Below the pieces are notes generated by a model that was not told the origin of the DNA, made no database searches, and saw nothing but the letters and a program-made list of their open reading frames with translations. A stretch of DNA of 64,000 bases from Mactromeris polynyma (Eukaryota > Mollusca > Bivalvia > Venerida > Mactridae), in NCBI GenBank assembly GCA_032209605.1, contig JASFXZ010000035.1:6053748-6117747 (forward strand), in the 5' to 3' direction. Position numbers and translations under genes: made by a program. Each line of letters opens with the position of its first letter. Position 1 is the stretch's first letter. Below are positions 36,346-49,373 of the stretch, piece after piece.

Positions 36346-38889
36346 ATAAACACTTTTATGTCCGTATCGTAACTAAGAGTTCCGTGTTAGGCTGGTATTC
36401 TAACAAAATAATTACACCTAAGCTATTTTTAGAACCATTTAATTAGAATACAGTTATAACCGTACTGTGAATGAATGGATGGGCTTATATCATGGTTAAG
36501 TGTACGTGTATTAATTTGAATATTTGCGTAAATACATTTGTATAAGGGACGTAGGCCTATTACGTCAATGGTGTTATTTTCGTCTCTGTAAATTGTACAA
36601 GTTTTTGAGAGATCCAAAGTGTTATTGTCAAACATGAATGATTAGATCAGTGACAGAGACCCCACCAAGACTAGAAACATTGGTCCGATTTCGAATCCTA
36701 CGATGTCTTTTCTATTTTAAGCTGCGTGTGATATGAAAATGTTTGCAGAAAATTAAACACTTATACTAATTTTAAGCATGTTTGTACCTCCAACTGAGAA
36801 GTATTTTTATGTCTGACGTACGAAGGGGCCAAAGTAGACAATAATCGATGTACTGTGAGTGCATTGAAGTATTGCACTATATACGAATAATATACTGTCG
36901 CTGACCGAAGTTTAACAAGGGAATTTTCCTTATATGTAAGAAATAAACAGTTCAGAATTGCAATAACATTTCTGAATATTCCGTTTGATAGGTAATTGAA
37001 GAAAGTGTTATTTTGGTCTTAAATCTTACATCCGTTACGCTTCTTGTGTGAATAAACTCCACGTTCCAATACATGATTTTTATTTCTATCTTAATAAGGC
37101 TATTCAAATAAAGGTACCATAGTGACGAGGAAAAGACATTCGGAAAACCTCGGCAAGTTCCGTCGGCTTGACGCAAATTACCGTGGTGTTCGATCCGCAT
37201 GATAGAAAGTGCCTTCATTTTACGACAACCGTATCAATAGTCTGTCGACATGCCGTATCATCAATAATCAGTTGATATCTGGTCATTGGTACTCGACTTA
37301 AGTTCAACTTTTATTGTTTAATTACTGACTACAAAATTGTTTACTGAAATAAACAATATGAAAAGCACCTTTAAAAGTTCACGTCTTATCATAACTGACA
37401 ACATAATTTTAGAAAACCCGATATTGTGGAACTCAAATAACTGAGTTTCAACTCAATACTATTTTCATCTATATTTAAGAGATGGAAATTGCGAGTTTAA
37501 ATATTTCTAGGAAACTAATGAAGTGATCAATCTAAATTAATGTTTTAACATTCAATAACAAGAAACTCCTACAACTCTTTCGTAAAAAATTAAAGATGAG
37601 TTTGAGTTGAAACTTATGTTCTTTCGTGAAGATGTGTTAAGATAACCCGTTTTTTGTATTAAAGTATACGTATCTAATGTAGCGGTGTAGCCTATGGAAG
37701 CGCCAGACAGTAGACTTTCAATAAAAGCGGATGTTCTTACCATACTCAGTCGTTTGTTGATAGACGATGGTCACAGTATATATATAGATCTAATGTCAAA
37801 TTGACAACACACTGGTATTTGGTCAAGTAATTGAAAACAAACTCATAAACATGTTTTGATATTTTACTAATCAACAAACTCATTACCAAGTCATTAACAT
37901 TCTCCGACCCATTCATGAATACGAAATGTTAGTTAAAAACAACAACAACAACAATGGCGACTATCGCAATAACAACAAGAAACAGAATACCAACATAATT
38001 TATTTATTTCATGTTGCACTTTGAAAGCGATTATCTGGCTAACTGAGATTTACGTGAAATGTGGGTATTTATGAGCACAGATATGTAACATCTATCGCAA
38101 TGTTTTTAAATAAATCCGTCCCAAATAAAATAAAATGTGGTAATACTAACCGTACCATTATGATATACTGAATGCTACGTTGTTCACAAAAATAATGTTG
38201 AGGTGGTCTTATTATTAAGGTGGTTTATAAGTGAGGTTTTACTGTATACTTCGATATATATTATAGAGCATGATCATTTTATACAGATCCAGTTTCAATA
38301 TTATTATATACTAGTATTGATCCTATTTTGATAACATCATGTGTAACTATGTACTATTATACACAATGTTGCTATATGCAAAGTAACGTTATGCTTCTAT
38401 TTATAATATTGTTTATGTTCATCCCGTTTAATACAGACCGCACGTAAATATGAACTGTTCAAACACGTTTGCTTCAAAGTAAAATTTAACTGTTTATGTT
38501 TCCTTCTATTTATATAATATTGTTTAATACATTATAATAGTATTCATCCCGTTATATAAACACCACGCGTAATTATGTACTGTTATAACCATTGTTAATA
38601 TAAAGTAAACATTAACTAATAGTTCGTATTTTATATCTATATATAGTTACATGTATATATTATAATCGGAATCTAAATACAACAACAACTTTTATTCAGC
38701 ATTACACAATAAGAAGATTGCCTTTAAATCAAATTATGGTGAACGAATATTCTCTTTTTTTGCTGGTGCATGAGGTATGGAACTCTATTCCTGTACATAT
38801 ACATTGTATGTTTAATAAACACATAAACGAACGAACAAACTTTATTGCACATCGGCTAACATATTAGGCAACAAATAGCATGAACATAT

Positions 38890-39362
38890 ATATGCTATTC
38901 ACACATCCATTGTTGATTCGTATATGTGCCAAAATCTGCTTTAATAATTTACAAAGACGTAGCTTTTATAAGTGTAAATAATGTCTAACATTTTCTTACT
39001 GATATTGTTGCAAATTTTACATATTCTGAGAATCAGCTGCTAATTAGTTCACTCTCGATCTGATCGAGGCTGATAAATGGTTTTCTTATACTAAATTTTA
39101 GATCCTTTTTGTACTTCTGTATCGTGTTTTTGTGTTCTGTTTTATTACAATTTTAATATAAATTTTAATATACAATTAGCGACTGATCCTCAGTTTTTTA
39201 CCTTGTAAATATTGTAGAATAGAATGTGATATTTATTGTTGATTATAGTCTCATATAATTCTATACAGAAAGGCTTTGTACTTTTTTGTAGTTATTATAT
39301 TGTTTTTGTATTATGTTGTACTGTACATAGATGAGACGGAAATAAAGAATATACTATATACA
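38890..39362 (+). mobile_element. LINE-like 3' UTR insertion, unit 2 only
   Basis: AT-rich sequence ending TAGATGAGACGGAAATAAAG. Unit 1 lacks it between the blocks matching 13015 and 13025. No reading frame remains, so only the 3' end of an element was inserted. Confidence 0.45.
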
Positions 39363-39708
39363 ACACAAATTATCACAAAATACAGATACATTCAAAAATA
39401 ATTATAGGAAATATTTAATACGGAATCAATCTTTTTTTCATTCTTTCACATGTGTCTTATGTGAGGCGTCTGTGGTTGTTTTATTTTCAGATCATCATCG
39501 TAACTTTTTTAGCTTTTGATGATCCCTTTTATCATTATAATCATATTGCATGTTTGAACATGTGTATATGTGCCGATATTTTTTATGTTGATTTCTTATA
39601 TTAAAGACCACATTGTAAAAAAATTACACCTGTAGGTTATTGTGATATTTTCATGAAATAAAGATATTTTTATTATTATTATTGTTTGAGCCATAAGGAC
39701 AATACATT

Positions 39709-40420
39709 ATGATTTTAATGGCATATAATAAAAATATTTACAGAATAAGCCTGACATACATGATTTTCATGTTTTATATAATGGCATATAATAACAATAT
39801 TTACAGAATAAGCCTGACATACAGTATGATTTTCATGTTTTATACAATGGCATATAATAACAATATTTACAAAATAAGCCTGACATACAGTATGATTTTC
39901 ATGTCATATACAATGGCATATAATAATAATATTTACAGAATAAGCCTGACATACATTATGATTTTCATGTTTTATACAATGGCATATAATAAAAATATTT
40001 ACAGAATAAGCCTGACATACAGTATGATTTTCATGTCATATACAATGGCATATAATAAAAATATTTACAGAATAAGCCTGACATACAGTATGATTTTCAT
40101 GTTTTATACAATGGCATATAATAACAATATTTACAGAATAAGCCTGACATACAGTATGATTTTCATGTTTTATACAATGGCATATAATAAAAATATTTAC
40201 AGAATAAGACTGACATACAGTATGTTTTTAATGTTTTATACCATGGCATATAATAACAATATTTACAGAATAAGCCTGACATACAGTATGATTTTCATGT
40301 TTTATACAATGGCATATAATAAAAATATTTACAGAATAAGCCTGACATACAGTATGATTTTCATGTTTTATACAATGGCATATAATAACAATATTTACAG
40401 AATAAGCCTGAAAATGGTTA
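39709..40420. repeat. 66-bp minisatellite, ~11 copies
   Basis: The unit is ATGATTTTCATGTTTTATAC then AATGGCATATAATAACAATATTTACAGAATAAGCCTGACATACAGT. Because 66 is divisible by 3, a 247-codon frame of 22-residue repeats (core IYRISLTY) runs through it. Unit 1 has a single copy (13336-13402), so the array grew in unit 2. Confidence 0.95.
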
Positions 40421-40734
40421 TGTGGTTTTGTTCTACAACGATTTTAAAATAATGCCAAGCCGTCTCATATAGGAGTCGTAATTAGAAGTCGAACATGGAT
40501 AGCTCGAAGACTTTAAATCTATAAGTGTACAATACTGATTTACATACAGATACAGTACAACCCGTCTAGAGCACCACCCTAATTTAATTGGTTGTCCAGT
40601 TTCACAACGGTAAATTTAACACATTGCAGTTGCAGAGAGTGCCACTCTAGAGAGGTTGAACTGTATTGTTATGTCTTTCATAGCACATATTCAATAACAG
40701 AGACGCTACTCTTAAACACTTACACAAAATGCAA

Positions 40735-40740
40735 TTTATT
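40735..40740 (-). terminator. Polyadenylation signal of gene D
   Basis: AATAAA on the minus strand about 80 nt after the gene D stop, conserved with locus B. Confidence 0.4.
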
Positions 40741-40817
40741 TTATAAGCCATTTCATAACCACAATATCGTGCAATTTATTTAGTTGCATATAAATACATC
40801 ATAGAATAAAAAATTTT

Positions 40818-43800
40818 TTATCTGCTCTCACCACTGTCAGTTTCTAGGAGTGGTCTATTAATAGAATATTTTTCTTTCAGCTTCTGATTTATTTTATGGA
40901 AACCAGATTCACACAACGCTTTCATCAGAGTGTGTAGTGTGAGGGGTGTTGACTGTATCTCCACCCACCTGTTTAACACACGCAAGTTTTTGTCTTGAAA
41001 GGTCGTTCCTATCGGATCAAGTTCTCGATCATTTTGTATAGGATATATAACAGTATAATCTAGACTTAAAGCATTAAATAGATTGTCTGGTGAGTGACAT
41101 ATGCTTGTGGAGACGGTCAGAATGTATTTGTCGTTTTTCTGAATCTCTGTTTCCGGTAAGTCTGATATGTAGCACTGACAGTGAGGGTCGTCTTGACAAC
41201 CGCATGACAACGACGTGTGTTCTGTGGGTAGAACATATAAAATCGAACCATTTATGCAAATGCCTGAAACGAAAATACGATTTTGGAAATTACAGTTATA
41301 CTTAAAGGTCTCTGGACCGTATACACTTTACACTTTGTCTTGACTTACCTGGCTCCAGTCAAATACAAATGTAGTTTCGAATGGTCTTACTCATTATACC
41401 CATTATAACAATGATATAGGCAACTTCTTGTTATCCAGCCATATCAGTTCTTATAAAGAAGACTCTAAAGTCTGGCACTAGTGATTTCCCCAAAAAGTGT
41501 TTGACTCTTAGCGACTTACAGTCGGACCTCCTTTATTCCACAACCGTTTATCCGAACATTCGGTATCATCCGAAATAACAATCAGGTTTATATGATCTTA
41601 TTATGTACGTCGAATTGAAATACACTCAACCCGATGAATTTGAATGAACGAAGTTTGAATGTATTTCGAATGGTATAAAAATGGTGATTCAGTAAAACCA
41701 CACAATAAGACCACATTTGGGACCCTTGAAAACTGGTCTTCTTATTGAGGTGATATTAATATAGAGGTTGAATAAAGATCACAACAGTGAAAATGGACTT
41801 TACCAAGAGGATGTGTGCCGACATGGTTTGAGGGGTATGATAACTTAGAGTGCAGGAGCGGTACTGTTCCTCCAAGTCTGAGTTCACCTCCCACTTCTGT
41901 CTGAGAACTATACTGCGAGTCTCCTCCGTCGGTTTGTATATCATTATCGTCTTTACTAGCTTCGATGTTTTCTAAATAGAAATCAGTCTGTTATCTTAAT
42001 AAATGAAACAATAAATCCTCAAGCTGAGGGATGATTGGAGTGATGTTTGAAAACAACACTGATTTTGTTAGCAAAAAATGAACAGAATCGTGCACTTCGG
42101 ATATTCCCAGAACCTGCTTATGAAGTTGTATATGAAATTTCGACAAGAGTTGTTGTTCCTGCTACTATTTAGTTAAACTATGTCTTGAAAAATAGGCTAC
42201 AAGAAGCAAGACTCAGTTAGGGACATGCTGATCATACATGTATATGTGGGAACTTGGTAGGAACGACAACTCTGGATAGAGATACAGTAAGATATCTCAA
42301 TTTAACAATAAATCGTACATTTTAAGTGCAAAGATAACACTACTTCTTTATACAAATATCGCATATATTGTCATGAGATCTGTAAAATGTTATTGAAATG
42401 TTAAAGAAAATTTCAAATCTCATCATTTGCATTAATAAAATGTTCTTATTTGCAATGAATTCTCAAATAACTTTCTGTACCTGTCCTCTGGTGTCTTCGC
42501 TTTCTTCTGAACCATACAAGCCAAACAAGTGTAATAGAGATGACAAGAATGATGCACACAATGATTATTACTGATGTTCTGAAAACGGGGAAATTAGTTC
42601 CATCCGAGTTGACTTCATTCGAACTTTGTACATTAAGGTCGACATCTGAAAGTTGTGTGATAATGTGAGAAAACATTTTCAGTGTAACAATATGATACAA
42701 CAGTATTACATAATTATAAATACTGCTTTTTGGTAAGTTGATTGATTTTAAGAAAGTTTACGCAAGTGACTCAGATGTGGGACTTGAAAAAGAATATATA
42801 TAAAACGCTTCCTAAATGATGCAAGTTGATTTACATTCAATGAAAAAAGATCTTATGTAAAAGGAATCTTAATTAGTTAAGTAGCAACTTAATTAAAGTA
42901 TTTCAACTGAGTATTCATACCTGCAGAATATTCGCTAGAACTGTTGACCGTTTGACCAATGTTATTATTTTCAATTTCATTTTCGTTCCAATCTGATTGT
43001 TCCTGGTTGTTTCTGATCGGAGCATGGACGATAGGATGTTCCTGCTTGAAAGAGCAAGGCATTTTAGTGTTTCTGTAGATATCTTCATATCTGAATATAA
43101 AATGTTTAACTTAACATCAAAATAATGTAGACTAGCAGTAAACGTATTAAGTATTGTTCACTTAAATAGTATAAGTACTTATTTTATCTTATGGCGATAA
43201 ATGACTCAGTCAAAATGATATGATTAATATAATAGTGAAAATTATATTGTAAAACTATCAAAGATTTGAGATGGCTTTAAAAATGTCAATGAATTCACTG
43301 TTAGTTCGATCCTTAGCCGAGACGTCTGTTCACTTCGTAATCAAGTATCGAATGATAGTAAGTAAAATATTCCAGGCGGTGAATTCATGACAAGATGTGC
43401 GCTTGTTATTTAGATATAGAAAAACACAAGTTTCGCTTTCATCACAACGTAGAAAAGTCACCGCTTACCGCTTGAACCATGTATTTTAACAAGACGTGAG
43501 ATTAATGACTTACCCAAACAAACAACTCCCACATTCAGCGTCATGAGATGTTTTACAAATCTCATCAAATTCACGCTTGAAGTCAGTGTCACAAAATATG
43601 TTACACGGCTGGCACTCATTTTCTCCGGCGAAATACTCTTCCGGACACTCTCGGCACGGCAAGCACAGAGTATCTCCTTCCGGTACAGACGGCCCATCAT
43701 ACTATAAAAGTACTTTATATCATATAATCAAACAAAAGAGTTAGCATTTAGCATTTAGCAAAATAAAACAATTCAATTCTTGCAAGAGGTGTCTTTGATT

Positions 43801-44196
43801 TAAAACAAATTAAACTCGAAACCCCTCATACAACTATTTACCGACAGTTATGGTTATTAAAGTTCACATAATTCACAACATCGCTATACGTGCCCGTCCA
43901 GACGCACGTACTCGCTGACAAATGCAGAGTACATTGTATTTGAAGTTAATAATTAAATAACAAGTTCAGTGAACAATATACGTGGTCCGTTTTTTATTAT
44001 TGGCAGAATTAAACTTTATTTTTTGAAAAGATATGTAATTAACATCACGGACATATAAACCACTTACATGTTCAGAGAAATTCCGAGCTTTTCCCAGTGG
44101 ACAAGACGGACAATCCACGCATTTTCGTCGAATTATTTTCCATTTCTTATTGTCAGACGCTAAACAAGACATCTCTCCTTTTAATTTAGCCAACAT
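40818..44196 (-). CDS. Gene D: TNF-receptor-like death-domain receptor, full reading frame
   Basis: Six exons: 44196-44068, 43701-43514, 43090-42921, 42645-42481, 41971-41804, 41263-40818. They total 1266 nt (421 aa plus stop), with phases 0, 2, 1, 1, 1 and GT/AG throughout. Exon 1 has CLASDNKKW and KCVDCPSCPLGKARN; exon 2 a TNFR-type repeat (CLPCREC...CQPC...FC...IC...CGSC); exon 4 a membrane helix (VIIIVCIILVISITLVWLVW) and basic stop-transfer; exon 6 SCGCQDDPHCQC and a death-domain-like segment ending LMKALCESGFHKINQKL. Expected role: ligand-triggered death or NF-kB-type signalling at the cell surface. Oddity: the start (MLAKLKGEM) has no hydrophobic signal peptide; compared with gene E about 40 nt of leader are missing. 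An upstream frame (44391-44206) beginning MSKLKLGTFVIIIADIS might supply one by splicing, but this is unproven. Confidence 0.75.
41515..41680. mobile_element. pogo/Tigger-like MITE in intron 5 of gene D
   Basis: ACAGTCGGACCTCCTTTATT and TATCCGAACATTCGGTATCA, as at 14630. A shared insertion that predates the B/D duplication. Confidence 0.5.
41690..41803. mobile_element. MITE remnant fused to the splice donor of gene D exon 5
   Basis: Left part AGTAAAACCACACAATAAGA as in locus B, but the right half is deleted, so the interior (AGTCCATTTTCACTG on the coding strand) now follows the donor directly: G|GTAAAGTCC. Confidence 0.6.
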
Positions 44197-44275
44197 GCAT
44201 TTAGTTTAAATCAGCTGACTATGTACACGCAGAAGACATATTCGTATTTTGTGCATGTGGTTAAGCGATTTCCCA

Positions 44276-44288
44276 ACGCATGCGCACA
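44276..44288. promoter_or_regulatory. NRF-1-like palindrome upstream of gene D
   Basis: ACGCATGCGCACA lies about 80 bp upstream of the exon 1 ATG. The surrounding sequence is shared with locus A (GTAAACTTGATGTGTGCGCATGCG on the coding strand). Confidence 0.4.
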
Positions 44289-45299
44289 CATCAAGTTTAC
44301 GTCCAGAACAATCTAGAAGATCTATTTTAACACGGACATACGATATGTCCGCGATTATAATAACAAAAGTTCCCAACTTTAGCTTAGACATAGTATCCCA
44401 GTTTGAATGTTTATAAGAAAAAAAATATTATTCAAGTGGTTCATATCTGCTGACACAGTGTACATATTTATTTCCACAGCTTTTTTTATTGATAACATCA
44501 TTTTAACTTAAGGCGATGAAATTTTAAGAACAGTTTGTTTTTGTCCTTTTTCACATAACTGAAATTCACACCAGTAAATATCCATTGCTATGACTAATGT
44601 GTTTTTACAAATGAAATTGTGTTTTGAACTTTTATTATATAAAAAATATACTCATGACTTATATTATCTAGATGTAACTCATAGTGTTTGTTTTTTTATT
44701 CGTAAAATCCAAGGTTAAGACTTTACTACTATAACACACGTTCACAAAACACCTTCTCATTTTGCTCTGTATAAGTAGGTACTCTATTTCTTGTTTACAA
44801 GAATCGTCGGCGCTCCCCCAGCTGGACCCGGATATCAATGTTACTTTTTGCATGGCAACAACGTTATTCAGAAAACACACAAATTAAAAATAAGGATAAT
44901 TCTTATAAAATTAATCATGGTTTAGACTCGCTGAGAATCTAAGGCAGATAAATAAAACTTTTAGTCCGTGTGCCATGTAGATATATTCTCCGAGAATGAG
45001 AACGCAAAAGGTTGCTGGAAATATGACGCCTAGTTTTCATACTGGTCAGCAAAACTTTCAAAAGTAAAATTTCATGCATGACAGAAAGAGTGTCATGTAA
45101 ATTAATTAGGATTTTAATACAATCATCTTAGTTAGAATGTCATACTGTTATGATATAAATGTTATAAAATAATTGCTTAGTTATGTTTGTGTTTACGCTG
45201 TTTTCAACAGTATGAGCTATGTATGGCGATAGTGAACCGACTTAGTGTTCCTTCTGAAGTATCTACCAATAATTACAGGTTTTTTCCGGAAGCAACCGA

Positions 45300-45480
45300 A
45301 AACTTTGGCTAGTTAAGCAGAGGTGGAGGACAACTTGATGACTTTGGCTATATTAACCTCCATCAAGTCGTCACGGGAGAACAAACGCCTCATACAAGGT
45401 TCCAACCTACGACCTACTGATAGGTAGTGGAGTCCTACACAGACTCAGCTTACCCAAGCAGTCTGTCAGAAATAAAAGAT
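45300..45480 (-). mobile_element. SINE head and body fragment
   Basis: Counterpart of 18660-18790, but it retains an extra body block (GCAGAGGTGGAGGACAACTTGATG in plus sense, given here only as a locator). Confidence 0.5.
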
Positions 45481-46035
45481 ATCAAATCAAAAGCAAAAAA
45501 GAGCGTCTGGAATATATGTCAACATATCTAGAATTTCCGCTTATGAGCAAACATTTACTAGACACTAGTGACACGGGTAATATCTTTATGCACCGAGTGA
45601 ACCATTGTTATTGTATCGAGTGTAAAATCACGAGTGACAAAATAGGGTAATTATTTCAGTGAATCTTTACGTAATAAACTTGTATAGATCTATACTATAG
45701 TATTAGTTTATTAAGTTTAGTTTACAGGAACTGATATCAATGACGACATATTTGTCCCGGTTTGTATACAAATAATAGCACCGTTTGCATAACTTTTTGT
45801 AATATGACAGTATCATGACCGAAGATTGGATCGTATTACAAAAATGTGACGTGCCAAGTAGAATGAATCACTATATGAAATGTTTTAATCGCCTTTAGCA
45901 TAACTTTGTCATTGAATTGTACGTATTACGTATATTTCGGTGCAGATTTATAAGATCATCTATTTGTACGTCGCTAATCAAACATCATAAACGTGTTCGA
46001 AAGTAAAGATTCATATCAATGCGAACGACTAACTA

Positions 46036-46965
46036 AACAGATTGGAAACATTTGTCTGGGGCAATGATAACCCCCTTCCACAGATTGGTAGCATTTGTCT
46101 GGGGGAATTGAGAATCCCCCTTCCACAGATTAGTTACATTTGTCTGGGGGAAATGAGATCCCCCTTCCACAGATTGCTAACATTTGTCTGGGGGAAATGA
46201 GATCCCCCTTCCACAGATTAGTAACATTTGTCTAGGGGAAATGAGATCCCTCTTCCACAGATTGGTAACATTTGTCAGGGGGGAATGAGAATCCCCTTCC
46301 ACAGATTGTAAACATTTGTCGGGGGAACTGAGTATCCCCTTCCACAGATTGGTAACATTTGTCTGGGGAAATAAGATACCCTTCCACATATTGGTAACAT
46401 TTGTCGGGGGAAATGAGAATCCCCTTCCACAGGTTGGTAACATTTGTCTGGGGGAAATGAAAACACCCCTTCCACTGATTGCTAACATTTGTCTTGGAGA
46501 AATGAGAATCCCCCTTCCTCAGATTAGTAACATTTGTCTGGGGCATGGAGAATCCGCCTTCAACAAATTGGTAACATTTGTCTGGGGGAAATGAGATTCC
46601 CTACAACAGAATGGTAACATTTGTCTGGGGGAAATGAGATTCCCTACCACAGAATGGTAACATTTGTCTGGGGGAAATGAGATTCCCTACCACAGAATGG
46701 TAACATTTGTCTGGGGGAAATGAGATTCCCTACCACAGAATGGTAACATTTGTCTGGGGGAAATAAGATCCCCTACCACAGAATGGTAACATTTGTCTGG
46801 GGGAAATGAGATTCCCTACCACAGAATGGTAACATTTGTCGGGGAAAATGAGAATCCCCATCCACAGATTGGTAATATTTGTCAGGGGAAATGAGAATCC
46901 CCCTTCCACAGATTGAAAACATTTGTCTGGGGGAAATGAGAATCCCCCTTTCCACAAGCCCCCGT
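46036..46965. repeat. ~44-bp minisatellite, about 21 copies
   Basis: Same unit as 19316-20150. Here a run of seven near-identical copies with GAGATTCCCTACCACAGAAT (46580-46830) shows local homogenisation not seen in unit 1. Confidence 0.93.
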
Positions 46966-47394
46966 ATGGTAATGTAAATAATCACAGAGTCAACGATACA
47001 CACATGTGGTACGTAAAAACGAGACAAAAGATATTTCATGTGCACGTATTCCACTTATCTTATCATTTGACAAATTGAACACGATTATTTTGATGAACAT
47101 GACACTCGACGCATTATGAAGAGTTTGACTAATTAAATCCATGCAAATCACTTGATATACTGCACTTGAATAAGCTATTGTCCACATTGTTACTGACAAA
47201 ATATTTCCGAAAATATACTACAATAGTGTACACAACCATATAGTTTATCGAGTGCGTAACCGTATTATGAGGACGTAAATAATGACTTGATTTACTGATA
47301 TCAATGATTGAATATTCGTCCCGGTTTGTATACAAATATTATCACCGTTTGCATGAATTACTTTTTTGTAATATATATATGATATTAGCACTTT

Positions 47395-48010
47395 ATTTAG
47401 AAATTAAGGCATTATGCCCATGATGCATAATTACAAGTTAAATAAATACATACATTTTGTTAAATCAAGAAATAATACATGTTTTAATTACTGGTATACA
47501 TGTACATCATTCTTATAGAAAACACATATGAACATACGCGACACATTGTACATGTACAAGCAAATAAAATATGCATGTTAACATGAATAAAGGAATAAGT
47601 GCTGAGAGAAAATAATGTACATTAGACACCATTTAATTTATTTTATAGCAATCATAAGTACTTAGAATGACTGAGGTAATGTAATACAGACTAAAAAAAC
47701 AACAACACCAACATCAAAGAAAAAACAAAACAATGATTTCAATACTTTGAGATAAAAGTGCATTGAGTTCGTTTTACAAGGATCGTTCTCTCAATTCAAA
47801 GCTCTTGTATAATAGACTGACAAGTTTTTCACTACCTTTTCATTACTGGATGAATTCTAGCAATTCTCTAAACTTTAGTATGTTTGGGCTTTGTCGATAA
47901 TAAAAGGGGATATACTTGTTTCTATAGCTATTATACATTTTACATTCATACCAAAAATGAAACTCATCTTCTAAACAATTGTAGAAGTGACATATCCTTT
48001 CATATACTGA
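47395..48010 (-). mobile_element. LINE 3' fragment, unit 2 copy
   Basis: Counterpart of 23045-23690, with the same EDEFHF-type C-terminus reading on the minus strand (from about 47985). Confidence 0.65.
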
Positions 48011-48302
48011 TACTGTAATATGACGGTATCAAATTGTATAAGATCATCTATTTGTACGTCGCTAAACATCAGAAACTCGTTCGAAAGATTCATTACAAAG
48101 CGAGGGGATTGGTAAACCTGTCAGGGTAAATGAGAATCTATGGTTGCATATTACTGCCACCAGTTAACATGATAACGTTTACAAATTGTTTCGTGTTAAT
48201 CACTCAAATGTCCCGATACTTATCTAGCTATCTAGTTAATATTCGTGATACTTTTTCGGTAAGATAAATAACATAAGACTAAAAACGGGCTTGAAAGTGC
48301 TC

Positions 48303-48463
48303 AGAACTGCCACCTGTTACCTTTTTATGATGTGTATACACTGGCAACACGAATTCTATCTAGTTAACTACTTATTATGTAACTTATTAAGTGAAATTCG
48401 CGAACCATAACTAGATAACCCGTTAGTGTAATACATCATAAAATGGTAACAGGCGGAAGTTTT
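48303..48463. repeat. Inverted repeat next to the receptor scrap
   Basis: Left arm ACTGCCACCTGTTACCTTTT...TGTGTATACACT; right arm AGTGTAATACATCATAAAAT...GGTAACAGGCGGAAGT. The arms are about 40 bp with several mismatches. It resembles a small MITE and borders the inserted segment. Confidence 0.65.
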
Positions 48464-48481
48464 GTAGAATCAAAACAAATA

Positions 48482-49345
48482 TTATCTCATCTCACCACTG
48501 TCAGTTTCTAGGAGTGGTCTATTAATAGAATATTTCTCTTTCAGCTTCTGATTTATTTTATGGAAACCAGATTCACACAACGCTTTCATCAGAGTGTGTA
48601 GTGTGAGGGGTGTTGACTGTATCTCCACCCACCTGTTTAACACACGCAAGTTTTTGTCTGGAAAGGTCGTTCCCATCGGATCAAGTTCTCGACCATTTTG
48701 TATAGGATATATAACAGTATGATCTAGACTTAGAGCATAAAATAGTTTGTCTGATGAGTGAAATATGCTTCTCGAGACGGTCAGAATGTACGAACGAACG
48801 AACGAACGAACGAACGAACGAACGAACGAACGAACGAACGAACGAACGAACGAACGAACGAACGAACGAACGAACGAACGAACGAACGAACGAACGAACG
48901 AACGAACGAACGAACGAACGAACGAACGAACGAACGAACGAACGAACGAACGAACGAACGAACGAACGAACGAACGAACGAACGAACGAACGAACGAACG
49001 AACGAACGAACGAACGAACGAACGAACGAACGAACGAACGAACGAACGAACGAACGAACGAACGAACGAACGAACGAACGAACGAACGAACGAACGAACG
49101 AACGAACGAACGATTTTAATATTGCATGCTTGACGACTTTCATAATGACTTTGTACTTTATAGCATTGGCTTTCATCACTACAACGTAGAAAAGCTAGAA
49201 CCATATATTTTAACAAGATGTAAGTTTATTGACTTACTCGAACAAACATCTCCCACATTCAGCGTCATGAGATTCTTCGACTAACTTCGAAACCCCTCCT
49301 AATAATTATTTACCGACAGTTATGGTTATTGAATGTTTCATAATT
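48482..49345 (-). pseudogene. Receptor scrap: death-domain exon fused to an ACGA array and an exon 2 piece
   Basis: Plus-strand order: the 3' two-thirds of a death-domain exon (48482-48789, very close to gene D: LRVLNRWVEIQSTPLTLHTL, stop at the same place), then about 81 copies of ACGA, then intron 2 and the end of exon 2 with its donor (about 49180-49277), joined to a piece of intron 1 (49278-49345). Exons 3-5 are gone. The minus-strand frame stays open through the array as (RSFV)n and on into the death domain, giving a 244-codon frame. I see no promoter or leader, so this is probably a rearranged relic. Unit 1 has nothing like it at the matching site. Confidence 0.75.
48789..49113. repeat. 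(ACGA)~81 microsatellite
   Basis: An uninterrupted tetranucleotide tract of about 325 bp. Confidence 0.97.
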
Positions 49346-49373
49346 CACAACATTGTTTTAGGTGCCCGTTCTT

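Noticed and set aside
39709..40452. 247-codon frame that looks like a repeat protein
   Set aside because: Single-copy ancestor in unit 1 is not coding; reported only as a minisatellite.
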